NCBI GenBank assembly: GCA_014860005.1
Contig: JACZKP010000080.1
Location: 1-24,894, forward strand
Source of the DNA: Verrucomicrobiota bacterium
GTDB taxonomy: Bacteria; Verrucomicrobiota; Verrucomicrobiae; Limisphaerales; UBA11358
Length of the DNA: 24,894 bases
Direction of reading: 5' to 3'
The notes under the pieces are model-generated. The model did not search any database. It saw nothing but the letters and a program-made list of their open reading frames with translations, and had not been told where the DNA came from. Positions 7,015-14,618 of this stretch are shown in pieces (within the stretch, counting starts at the first letter, position 1; every line of letters begins with the position of its first letter). Made by a program: the position numbers and the translations under genes.

Positions 7015-8262
7015 CTATCCCTGCGCTTTGCCTGCGGCTTCAGCCTGCAATCGCTGCCGCTCGGCGGTCTTGGCAAAGGGATAATAAACCACCATCGCAA
7101 TGATGATGCAGGCCACGCCCCAGACGGCGGCCCGCCAGTCGCCGCCCGTGACCAGAAAGTGACCGATGATCGGCGGGGTGGTCCACGGCACATTGACAAA
7201 GGGTTTGCTGATGAGACCCGCTTGCATGAGCAGGAAAGTGCCGGCAGTCAGAATCAACGCGTTGAGGATGTAGGGAATCATGAAGATCGGATTCAGGACG
7301 ATGGGGAAGCCGAAAAAGATGGGTTCGTTGATTTGGAAAATCTGGGTGGGCATGGACAGCCGGCTGACCTTGCGATAGCCCGGTTCTTTGGAGTTCAACA
7401 TGATCAAGGCGAGCGCGATGGTGGCGCCCGTGCCGCCGACGTTGACGAAAATGGTGAAGAAGCCATACGCCGTGATGTAGGGCAGAGGCTGTCCGGCAGT
7501 CATGGCCTCGACGTTCGCCGCGAGGAACTGAAGGAAGATCGGTGCGACGACTGCATCCACAGCGTTGTCGCCGTTGATACCCACCGACCAGAGCAGCGTG
7601 ACCAGCAGGGCATAGACGAGAATGCCGGGCAAGGTGTTCAGGGCAAACAGCAGGGGGCTGAACGCAGTTTGCACGATGTGGTTGATGTCCACGCCCAGGA
7701 CGAAACGAATCGTCCAGAACAGGAGCATCAGAAAGACCATCGGGCTGAGCGAGAGGAATGACTCATAAACGACCGCCGGCACGTTCTCCGGCAGCTTGAT
7801 CACGAAATTGCGATCAGTGAAAAACTTCTGCACACGCACGGTGATCAACGCGATGATGATGGCGGTGAATAATCCTTTGGAACCCAGGCCGTCCATCAAC
7901 AAGGTTTGATCCTCCAACTGAAGCTGAATCATCATGAACACCAGCGTGGCCATGGAAGCGCTCACGATGGCTTCCTGCTTGAGCCGTTTGCCCAAGTCAT
8001 AGCTGATGGCAAAACAGACGAAGACCCCCAGCAGGCCGAAGGTGGCCGTTACCGGGATTTCCAACAGCTTCAGGTAGGGGGCGACGATTTGTTCCCAGCC
8101 ACGCAAGGGCAGGAATGCTGCCACCATGAAGAGTCCCCCGATGATCGTCAGCGGCACCACCGACACCATGCCCGCGCGAATGGACGACATGTAGGTGTTC
8201 TCGCTGACGGCGGTCAGCGCGGGGACGAGATGTTTGTTCAGGAATCCGTTGGCTGGGTTCAT
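7015..8262 (-). CDS. Stand-alone PTS EIIC permease (lactose/cellobiose family)
   Basis: A 415-residue polytopic membrane protein (about ten hydrophobic segments) of the PTS lactose/cellobiose EIIC family, which moves sugars across the inner membrane. Characteristic blocks are MSSIRAGMVSVVPLTIIGG near the N-terminus, and IFQINEPIFFGFPIVLNP (Glu313), the family's substrate-site motif. The GIHG motif normally seen in the sugar site reads GING here (Asn230 in place of His). No EIIA, EIIB, HPr or EI gene is adjacent; the neighbours are the sigma factor (convergent) and the sensor kinase (divergent). It could use distant PTS partners or act as a PTS-independent transporter. Length and start (ATG, at 8260-8262) are normal for the family. 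Confidence 0.88.
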   Translation of the reverse strand: MNPANGFLNKHLVPALTAVSENTYMSSIRAGMVSVVPLTIIGGLFMVAAFLPLRGWEQIVAPYLKLLEIPVTATFGLLGVFVCFAISYDLGKRLKQEAIVSASMATLVFMMIQLQLEDQTLLMDGLGSKGLFTAIIIALITVRVQKFFTDRNFVIKLPENVPAVVYESFLSLSPMVFLMLLFWTIRFVLGVDINHIVQTAFSPLLFALNTLPGILVYALLVTLLWSVGINGDNAVDAVVAPIFLQFLAANVEAMTAGQPLPYITAYGFFTIFVNVGGTGATIALALIMLNSKEPGYRKVSRLSMPTQIFQINEPIFFGFPIVLNPIFMIPYILNALILTAGTFLLMQAGLISKPFVNVPWTTPPIIGHFLVTGGDWRAAVWGVACIIIAMVVYYPFAKTAERQRLQAEAAGKAQG

Positions 8263-8516
8263 ACGGTTTCCAAGAGAGATATTGGCTGCATAAGATCCCA
8301 GCAGGATTCTTGGTATTCAGGCGTCACAGCGGCAAAATCCTGATTTCCGGGAAGGGGCGCAAGCTCCGAGTCGGTGGTTTGCTGCATTTATCGGCGTGCC
8401 CTCTGGGAGACTGTCTGGTCATGCGCGATTGAGTACGTGGGATAAGTGTTTGGTAGCAATCCCAAATCACCCTGCTTACCGCTTGCCCGATCCGTCCCAA
8501 CGGTTAGATTTGTTTC
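8263..8516. other. Divergent intergenic region
   Basis: The 254 bp between the EIIC gene (-) and the sensor kinase gene (+) must hold promoters for both. I see no copy of the TACCTCAATTGAGGTA palindrome here, no strong -35/-10 pair that I would commit to, and no gene. Confidence 0.5.
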
Positions 8517-11500
8517 GTGTTCCAGCCGTTAAATTGCCGGGTCGCGCTTTGTTGCTTGGTCAGCACGACGTTCGCCGCTGCGTCGTTTCCTCTCGTCGCC
8601 AGCACGAATTCGACCTGGTTCGCACGCGCCTGGCAGACGGAGGATGGCTTGCCGGAGCACACCATTGTGGGTTTGGAGCAGACGCCGGACGGCTATTTGT
8701 GGATCGCCACCCATCGTTCGCTGTCGCGTTTTGATGGTGTGCGATTTCAGGAGTTCGCCCCCGCAACGCCCGCCAGTCCCACCGAGAATCAGATTCGCGC
8801 CATGCTGCTGGATCGGCGGGGACGCCTATGGCTGGCCAAGGATGGCGGAACCATCGTCTGTGTGGAGGGCGGTGGAATCGCCAAAAATCTTTTCCTGGAA
8901 AAAATGTCGCCCGGAGCCCAAGCCCGCGCGATGGCCGAGGACGGTGAAGGTCACATCTGGATCAGCGACAACGCGGGCGCTGTTTTCCGAATCAAAGATG
9001 AAAAGGCCCAAGCATTCGGAATTACCGATAAACTGTCGGGTCAGGCGATTTGTTGGCTGGCGACGGATAGCAAAGGCCAACTCTGGTTCTCTCAAGCCGG
9101 GAATGTGGGTGTCTTCCGTGACGGAAGATTCGTAAAGCTGGCAGATTTGGGGCAACAATCTGCTCGCATCCACTCAGCGCGACAGGGCGGCATCTGGCTT
9201 TTTGCGGGCTCAAAGTTGTATCGGGGTCACGAAGATGGCGAGTTGGTCGCCGTTGGGGAGTTGAACCTCGACCCCGGTCAGACTGAGGTAACGGTGACTG
9301 CGTTGTATGAGGACCGGGCCGGAGGTCTTTGGATTGGCTCTTCTTCGGGCGGACTTTTTCGTTTCAATGCCCAAGGCTTCCAAAGTGTGGGCACTTCGCA
9401 TCCCGCCATCATCAATGTCATCGAGGACTCGGAAGGAAACATCTGGGTCGGAACGCGCGGCGGTGGTCTGAATCGTCTCAGCCCGCGCGCGCTGCGGCTT
9501 ATGGGGCCGGCGTCCGGACTCCCGTTTGCCGCCGTTCAGTCCGCCTGTGAGGATGCGGCGGGATCGCTGTGGATGACCGGCCAGAACGGAGCTTTGGTGT
9601 CCCGGATCAACGGAGTTTGGAGCCTCGTTTCGAGCAACTCAAGTTGGAGCGGAGGCGAAGCGGCCTGTGTGATGGCAGAGATCAATGGCGGCGTTCTCAT
9701 TGGCACGCGGGATCAAGGCGTGTTCCGGCATCAGGACGACGTCATAACGCCTCTGCCACTGAACCAGCAACTGACGAACCGTTCCATTCGCTCGATTTAC
9801 ATAGGGACTGACGGCGATCTGTGGATCGCGCTCAATTCGTTCGTGGCGCGCTACCGGGCACGCGATGGCAGCTTGAAACATTTTCCCCTGCCTGACGGGG
9901 CCAGCGACGTTCGGACAATGGTCCAGGACGCCAGCGGCGATGTGTGGATGGGGACCACTTCAGATGGACTGTTGCTGCGCATTCACGCGGAGACACTGAT
10001 CAATGAAACCACCAACATCATGAGTGAACCGCGACACATCCGGTGTCTTCAGTTGACCCGCGATGGCAGTCTTTGGTTCGGCTTCGCGGGACAAGGTTTA
10101 GGCCGGCTCAAAGACGGGCGCTACTTTCAGTTCCGCTCCAGTCACGGGCTGTGGGATGAATTCATCTCCCAGATTCTCGCCGATGATCAAGGTCGGCTCT
10201 GGCTCGCCGGAAATCGCGGCATCTTTCAGTTGGCGCAGGCGGAACTTGAAGCGGTGGTCGAGGGGCGCGAGTCGCGAGTGAGGTCGGTGGTCTTCGGTCG
10301 TGGCGATGGCGTGGCCAATCTGCAAGCTACCTTTGGAATCTCCCCAGCCGCCGCGCAAACCCATGATGGCCGTCTGTTGATGCCGATGCTGACCGGCCTG
10401 GCAATTGTCGAGCCGCGGTTGCTCCGAAAGAATCCGCTGCCGCCGCCCGTCGTCATCGAGCGACTGATCGTCAATGGACGCGTTGCGGCAGCGTACGACA
10501 GCCCTGGAAGAAACGAACTCACGAACGGGCTGACACCCGTCAATTTGCGAACCGCGCCAGCCAGGTTGCAACTGGAGCCGGGCGTCAATCGAATGGAGAT
10601 TGAGTTCACCGGTCTGGGTCTGTCTTCACCGGAGAACGTAACCTTCCGTTATCAGCTTGAGGGACTGGATCAAGATTGGGTGGATGCGGGCACCGCGCGG
10701 ATCGCGCGTTACCCACGCATCGCGCCGGGGGACTATCGCTTCCGTGTGACCGCTTGTAATCACGACGGAATGTGGAATGAGATTGGTGCGACCGTCGAAC
10801 TAAAGGTGAAACCTTACCTGTGGGAAGCAACGTGGTTTCGGGCGACTGCAGGCGTGCTGGCGGCTGGGCTGTTGGGCGGCGGAGTGTTGCTGTCCATGCG
10901 TCGGCGATATCGGCACAAGCTTCAGCGCCTCGAACAACAGCAGGCCCTGGAACGGGAACGAACGCGCATCGCGCAGGACTTGCATGATGATCTGGGCGCC
11001 GGGCTTGTGGAAATCAACTTTGGCAGCGAACTGGCCCAGGACCCGACGCTTGCTCCGGAGGAAGTCCGCGAACATACCCGCGAGATCGGCACGCGGGCGC
11101 GCGAGATGGTGACCGCGCTGGATGAAATTGTCTGGGCCGTCAATCCCAAGCACGACAGCGTCTCGTCGCTGGCCACTTACTTCTGCCAGTTCGCGCAGCA
11201 TTTTCTGAAGGCCACTTCCGTGCGTTGCCACCTGGACGTGGTCCGCAATCTTCCGGCCGCGCCGCTCAACGCCGAACAACGCCACAGCCTGTTCCTTGCC
11301 TTCAAGGAGGCACTCAGCAATGTGGTCCAGCATTCCGGGGCGACAGATTTGCGGCTGGCGATTGCCGCCAACGACGGAACGCTCACAGTCACCGTAAGCG
11401 ACAATGGTTGCGGCCTAACGCCAGGCGCGCCTCGGGGCGGAGGAAACGGGGCGGATGGATTGGGCAATATGCAGCGCCGCTTGAATCAACTCGGCGGGCG

Positions 11501-11588
11501 CTGTGAAGTCACCAGCGGGCCGAAGCAAGGCACGACCGTTACTTTCAAAGTGCCGCTCTTCGGCCGCGACAGGCAAACGGCCGGATAA
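8517..11588 (+). CDS. Propeller-sensor histidine kinase
   Basis: A 1023-residue membrane sensor kinase. It has an N-terminal signal peptide (about residues 1-28), a large periplasmic two-component-regulator propeller (repeated units such as WQTEDGLPEHTIVGLEQTPD, DGYLWIATHRSLSRFDG and GNIWVGTRGGGLNRL), a Y_Y_Y domain (near FRYQLEGLDQDWVDAG), one membrane helix (about 773-795), a HisKA_3 dimerisation domain with His823 in RIAQDLHDDLGAG, and a HATPase with the N-box Asn935 and G1 box DNGCGL (Asp962). HisKA_3 kinases pair with NarL/FixJ regulators, and one follows directly. Propeller sensors of this type sense oligosaccharides in Bacteroidetes hybrid systems; here the output regulator is a separate protein. 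The GTG start gives a good signal peptide. Confidence 0.92.
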   Translation: MFQPLNCRVALCCLVSTTFAAASFPLVASTNSTWFARAWQTEDGLPEHTIVGLEQTPDGYLWIATHRSLSRFDGVRFQEFAPATPASPTENQIRAMLLDRRGRLWLAKDGGTIVCVEGGGIAKNLFLEKMSPGAQARAMAEDGEGHIWISDNAGAVFRIKDEKAQAFGITDKLSGQAICWLATDSKGQLWFSQAGNVGVFRDGRFVKLADLGQQSARIHSARQGGIWLFAGSKLYRGHEDGELVAVGELNLDPGQTEVTVTALYEDRAGGLWIGSSSGGLFRFNAQGFQSVGTSHPAIINVIEDSEGNIWVGTRGGGLNRLSPRALRLMGPASGLPFAAVQSACEDAAGSLWMTGQNGALVSRINGVWSLVSSNSSWSGGEAACVMAEINGGVLIGTRDQGVFRHQDDVITPLPLNQQLTNRSIRSIYIGTDGDLWIALNSFVARYRARDGSLKHFPLPDGASDVRTMVQDASGDVWMGTTSDGLLLRIHAETLINETTNIMSEPRHIRCLQLTRDGSLWFGFAGQGLGRLKDGRYFQFRSSHGLWDEFISQILADDQGRLWLAGNRGIFQLAQAELEAVVEGRESRVRSVVFGRGDGVANLQATFGISPAAAQTHDGRLLMPMLTGLAIVEPRLLRKNPLPPPVVIERLIVNGRVAAAYDSPGRNELTNGLTPVNLRTAPARLQLEPGVNRMEIEFTGLGLSSPENVTFRYQLEGLDQDWVDAGTARIARYPRIAPGDYRFRVTACNHDGMWNEIGATVELKVKPYLWEATWFRATAGVLAAGLLGGGVLLSMRRRYRHKLQRLEQQQALERERTRIAQDLHDDLGAGLVEINFGSELAQDPTLAPEEVREHTREIGTRAREMVTALDEIVWAVNPKHDSVSSLATYFCQFAQHFLKATSVRCHLDVVRNLPAAPLNAEQRHSLFLAFKEALSNVVQHSGATDLRLAIAANDGTLTVTVSDNGCGLTPGAPRGGGNGADGLGNMQRRLNQLGGRCEVTSGPKQGTTVTFKVPLFGRDRQTAG

Positions 11589-11601
11589 CTCAATTGAGGT
11601 A
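11586..11601. promoter_or_regulatory. NarL-like operator, copy 1
   Basis: TAACTCAATTGAGGTA is one base away from a perfect 16-bp palindrome (7-2-7 half sites TAACTCA / TGAGGTA). It overlaps the stop codon of the kinase gene and lies 132 nt before the regulator's preferred ATG. Over a 20-bp core (11585-11604) it matches copy 2 at 12413-12432 in 19 positions. It is a candidate autoregulatory site for the response regulator at 11734-12396. Confidence 0.6.
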
Positions 11602-11733
11602 TTGTGAGCACCACCAAACCAAAGCACCGTGGTCAGCGAGGCGGATTTGATTTCCCGCCTCGTTCGGTTTTCACCTATGACCGCGGATGCTCAGGAAATA
11701 CAAGGGCCGGCACTGGCCGGCCGGGAGAATGGC

Positions 11734-12396
11734 ATGACCACGGTTGCCCTGGTTGAAGACAGCGCGCCGTTGCGTCGCAATCTCGAGCGCATGTTGCGTC
11801 GCGCCCGCGGCGTCCGTTGTGTCTGCGCCTGCGGCACCGCGGAGGAGGCGTTGGACCAGATTCCCCGTCACAAACCGGACGTCGTTCTCATGGACATCAA
11901 TCTCCCTGGCGCTTCGGGCATTGAATGCACCGCCCGACTCAAGCTCCAGTTGCCCGCGATGCAGGTCATTATGCTGACTGTCTATGAGGACACGGCGAGC
12001 ATCTTCAGCGCGCTCCAGGCCGGAGCGTGCGGCTATCTGTTGAAACGCTCGTCGCCGGGTGAAATCCTCGAAGCCCTGACCACCGTGCAAACCGGAGGCG
12101 CGCCGATGACCAGCGAGATCGCTCGCTCAATCGTGATGACTTTCCAATCGCCCGCCCCAGGCATGGCAGCGACGGCTACGCTCTCCGCGCGGGAACAGGA
12201 AATCCTTGAACTTCTCTCCCAGGGAAAAGTGAGCAAGGAAATCGCGGACCGACTCTCGATCAGCTACCACACGGTGCGCGTGCATACCAAGCACATCTAC
12301 GAGAAGCTGCACGTGCGCTCCCGCTCCGAGGCGGTGGTAAAATTCATGGCCGAAAGGGTGATTGCTCCGGCGGGCACCGCAAATCCAGCGCGTTAA
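11734..12396 (+). CDS. NarL/FixJ-family response regulator
   Basis: A 220-residue two-domain regulator. The receiver shows the acidic pair at the start (VALVEDS), the phospho-acceptor Asp54 in VVLMDINLP, Thr82 in IMLTVYED and Lys104 in YLLKRSS. The C-terminal LuxR-type helix-turn-helix (about residues 149-215) reads LSAREQEILELLSQGKVSKE followed by SYHTVRVHTKHIYEKL. It is the expected partner of the HisKA_3 kinase directly upstream. ATG 11734 has GGGAGA at 11723-11728 and begins exactly where receiver homology starts; the longer frame from GTG 11629 adds 35 residues unlike a receiver. A palindrome of NarL-site geometry lies on both sides of the gene, suggesting autoregulation and control of the secreted-protein gene downstream. 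Confidence 0.92.
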   Translation: MTTVALVEDSAPLRRNLERMLRRARGVRCVCACGTAEEALDQIPRHKPDVVLMDINLPGASGIECTARLKLQLPAMQVIMLTVYEDTASIFSALQAGACGYLLKRSSPGEILEALTTVQTGGAPMTSEIARSIVMTFQSPAPGMAATATLSAREQEILELLSQGKVSKEIADRLSISYHTVRVHTKHIYEKLHVRSRSEAVVKFMAERVIAPAGTANPAR

Positions 12397-12413
12397 GTTG
12401 CGCGGATTCCGCA

Positions 12414-12429
12414 TACCTCAATTGAGGTA
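12414..12429. promoter_or_regulatory. NarL-like operator, copy 2
   Basis: TACCTCAATTGAGGTA is a perfect 16-bp palindrome made of heptamers TACCTCA and TGAGGTA separated by AT. It lies 17 nt after the regulator stop and 88 nt before the ATG of the secreted-protein gene at 12518. The known NarL heptamer consensus is TACYYMT in a 7-2-7 inverted arrangement; this half site matches six of seven positions. Binding by the adjacent regulator is inference. Confidence 0.65.
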
Positions 12430-12448
12430 TTGGCTAGGCGCGCCGACA

Positions 12449-12468
12449 TGTTAACATTTTCCTTAACA
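12449..12468. repeat. Small inverted repeat upstream of the secreted-protein gene
   Basis: TGTTAA (12449-12454) and TTAACA (12463-12468) form 6-bp inverted arms around CATTTTCC. This lies between operator copy 2 and the ATG at 12518, in an AT-rich stretch that may contain the promoter. There is no U-run, so it is not a terminator. Its role is unknown and it could be chance. Confidence 0.3.
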
Positions 12469-12517
12469 GCAACAGACAGACCAAAACATCAACCCAATCC
12501 ATTCACCCAGTGTCTAT

Positions 12518-13624
12518 ATGAAATCACTTCCGCCCCTCGGGTTCGCCAGCGTGCTGCTGGTGGTGCTTCTCCCCTCACTCTCGCAGGCGCAGTTCATCGA
12601 GTTGTCCAGCACCTGGATTCAACACGACCCGCAAGAAATCGAAAACGTGCAGCCGAACGGGTTGCTCGATTTGAGCAACCAGAGCGCCAGTAGCTTTACG
12701 GCCACGGTTCGCGCCAATGAGTATGCGCCGGAATATCCAGCGAGAAGCCAATACCTGCCGCGCATCGTTCAGACTTTTCCCGATCAGCCAATCACCAATG
12801 TCGGCTCCCGAGTGACGGTCGCTTTCGACGTGGTGTTTCACACGCTGGCGCCGGATAACGTGGATGTGGGTTTCCGCATATCCTTGGGCGATACCAACGC
12901 CAATAATGCCATCCTGGGCGGCCTTGAATTCGGCACCCCGAGCGGAACGGTCATCCTGCTCCGCTATGACACAACGATTACGCAGGACACGAATTACCTC
13001 GATCTGGTCACAGGCAATTACATCTTCGGCGGGCCGTACGCTTGGAGCAGCATTTGCGATGGCGGGGGTAATATGGGCAGCACCAGCACTGCTCCCAACG
13101 GTTTGGCCATGGGGACCGACACCACCACCAAACATCATATTCGTTTTTCGGTGGAACGAGTACCTACGAGCGCCGGTGGCTTGGGCCTCCAGGTGGACGC
13201 TGTCTGGAGCAACAGCGCCGGCGACGAAGTTTCTGGCGCCGCAGGGGCTCCGATTCCCGGGGGCAACGGCGATGATTTCAGCGGTCTGACCAACGTGAAG
13301 CCGTGGACCAACATCAACTGTTTTGCCATCTGCCTGTTCGGCACCGCCGGCAGGCAGCCTTTCCTGCATGGCTCCTATACGGTTTCCAATCTCCAAATAC
13401 ATTACGGCTTTGAGATTACCGATTTTCAGAGAACCGACACTGAGGACGTCGTTACCTGGGAATCCACCCCGGCGGATGTTTGTCAGTATATTGTTGAAAC
13501 CTCTTCCAATCTTGGCTCTTGGAGTTCGATTTCCACCAATTTGACCGAGGGGTTTACCACCAGCTACACGAACTCCACCCTTTCGGCCGACGCACGATTT
13601 TATCGTGTGCGGAAGCAGTTTTGA
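12518..13624 (+). CDS. Secreted hypothetical protein
   Basis: A 368-residue exported protein with a clear signal peptide (MKSLPPLGFASVLLVVLLPS, then LSQAQ, cleavage near residue 25). The mature part is rich in Thr, Asn, Gly and Ser and looks all-beta. Its middle part (VTVAFDVVFHTLAPDNVDVGF and following) resembles a lectin-like jelly roll, and the last 80 residues (VTWESTPADVCQYIVETSSN ... RFYRVRKQF) resemble the small C-terminal beta domain common on Verrucomicrobia exoproteins. No catalytic motif is recognised. It lies behind operator copy 2, so it may be a direct target of the two-component system, perhaps a surface glycan-binding protein; that is inference. An upstream A/C-rich leader precedes the ATG. 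Confidence 0.75.
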   Translation: MKSLPPLGFASVLLVVLLPSLSQAQFIELSSTWIQHDPQEIENVQPNGLLDLSNQSASSFTATVRANEYAPEYPARSQYLPRIVQTFPDQPITNVGSRVTVAFDVVFHTLAPDNVDVGFRISLGDTNANNAILGGLEFGTPSGTVILLRYDTTITQDTNYLDLVTGNYIFGGPYAWSSICDGGGNMGSTSTAPNGLAMGTDTTTKHHIRFSVERVPTSAGGLGLQVDAVWSNSAGDEVSGAAGAPIPGGNGDDFSGLTNVKPWTNINCFAICLFGTAGRQPFLHGSYTVSNLQIHYGFEITDFQRTDTEDVVTWESTPADVCQYIVETSSNLGSWSSISTNLTEGFTTSYTNSTLSADARFYRVRKQF

Positions 13625-13680
13625 GGCAGTTGGTTCAGGTTGAAGCTTCGAACTGGATCGTTGCCTGATTGAGTAGCTTT

Positions 13681-14472
13681 ATGAAAGACCATTCATTTGC
13701 CGGAGTGCGCACCTGTGGCTCCGGTGAATCATGCCGCCACCCACAGCCACGCTGGGCGGGCCGGGCGTTTACACTTATTGAGTTGCTGGTCGTCATTGCC
13801 ATCATTGCAATTCTGGCTGCGATGTTGCTGCCCGCATTGAGCAAGGCGAAGCAGAGGGCCCAACAGGCCAACTGTTTGAATAACCTCAAGCAGATGGGGT
13901 TGGGGATGATGCTCTATGTCGGCGATAACAACGACGTCATGCCCGGATTTTCCTCGGGCACCCACGGTTGGCACGCCGAAGACTGGGTGTATTGGCGGGG
14001 CACCAATGATCCCGGCGGTTACCATCCTGTTTCCGACAGTCCGGTGGTCCGATTGTTGGGATTGAAAGACCCGGCGCAGCTCTTCCGCTGTGCGATGGAC
14101 CGTGACCGCGCCGGTCGCACCAGCTATCCCTTCAGCTACACGCTCAGCACGCACGTCGCATCCAAATTCAACGGGAGCGTGTTTCAACCCTTCAAGCTGA
14201 CGACCGTGAACCGTCCTTCCAACATCGTCATGCTGGACGAAGAAGCGACCGGCGCCGGGGATTTCCCTCCGGGCAGGAACAAAACCGCGGACGATGGCCG
14301 ATGGATTCCTGAATTGTTTGGGGGATTTCCGGTTTCGCTGCACGCCGGTAATAATGTCCTGACGACCCGCCACAACGGCAAAGGCAACGTGAACTTTGCC
14401 GACGGTCACGCCGAGCCGGTCACGTGGCGTTTTTGCACCAACTATTTGAACATCCTGCCGTTCAACTTATGA
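13681..14472 (+). CDS. Prepilin-type N-terminal domain protein (pseudopilin-like)
   Basis: A 263-residue protein with a type IV pilin-like N-terminus: a positively charged leader of about 30 residues, then [19 protein letters not shown], with the Glu at position +5 of the mature form. It is followed by [20 protein letters not shown] and a globular domain. The C-terminal FADGH motif ([14 protein letters not shown]) is the family mark of the very abundant pseudopilin-like proteins of Verrucomicrobia and Planctomycetes. These are exported and held in the inner membrane; their function is mostly unknown. ATG 13681 is preferred over TTG 13669. It follows the secreted-protein gene by 56 nt and may be co-transcribed. 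Confidence 0.85.
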   Translation: MKDHSFAGVRTCGSGESCRHPQPRWAGRAFTLIELLVVIAIIAILAAMLLPALSKAKQRAQQANCLNNLKQMGLGMMLYVGDNNDVMPGFSSGTHGWHAEDWVYWRGTNDPGGYHPVSDSPVVRLLGLKDPAQLFRCAMDRDRAGRTSYPFSYTLSTHVASKFNGSVFQPFKLTTVNRPSNIVMLDEEATGAGDFPPGRNKTADDGRWIPELFGGFPVSLHAGNNVLTTRHNGKGNVNFADGHAEPVTWRFCTNYLNILPFNL

Positions 14473-14618
14473 TCTGGCCTTAGCTCTATATTTAAGCTTG
14501 GAACGGTGCGAGGTTCGTCAGTGTTGTTCCTCTGACCGATCTGTATTTCCCGAACTCAAATCCATCCTCGGACGACTAAATGACTGGCACCCCGGGCACG
14601 CACGCTAACTGATGATCC

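Noticed and set aside
6928..7761. Open frame on + (277 codons) opposite the EIIC gene
   Set aside because: The product is low-complexity (Asp, His, Gln, Glu rich) and antisense to a clear membrane permease. A shadow frame.
13625..13680. Near-palindrome GTTGAAGCTTCGAAC as terminator
   Set aside because: Imperfect, weak stem and no following T-run.
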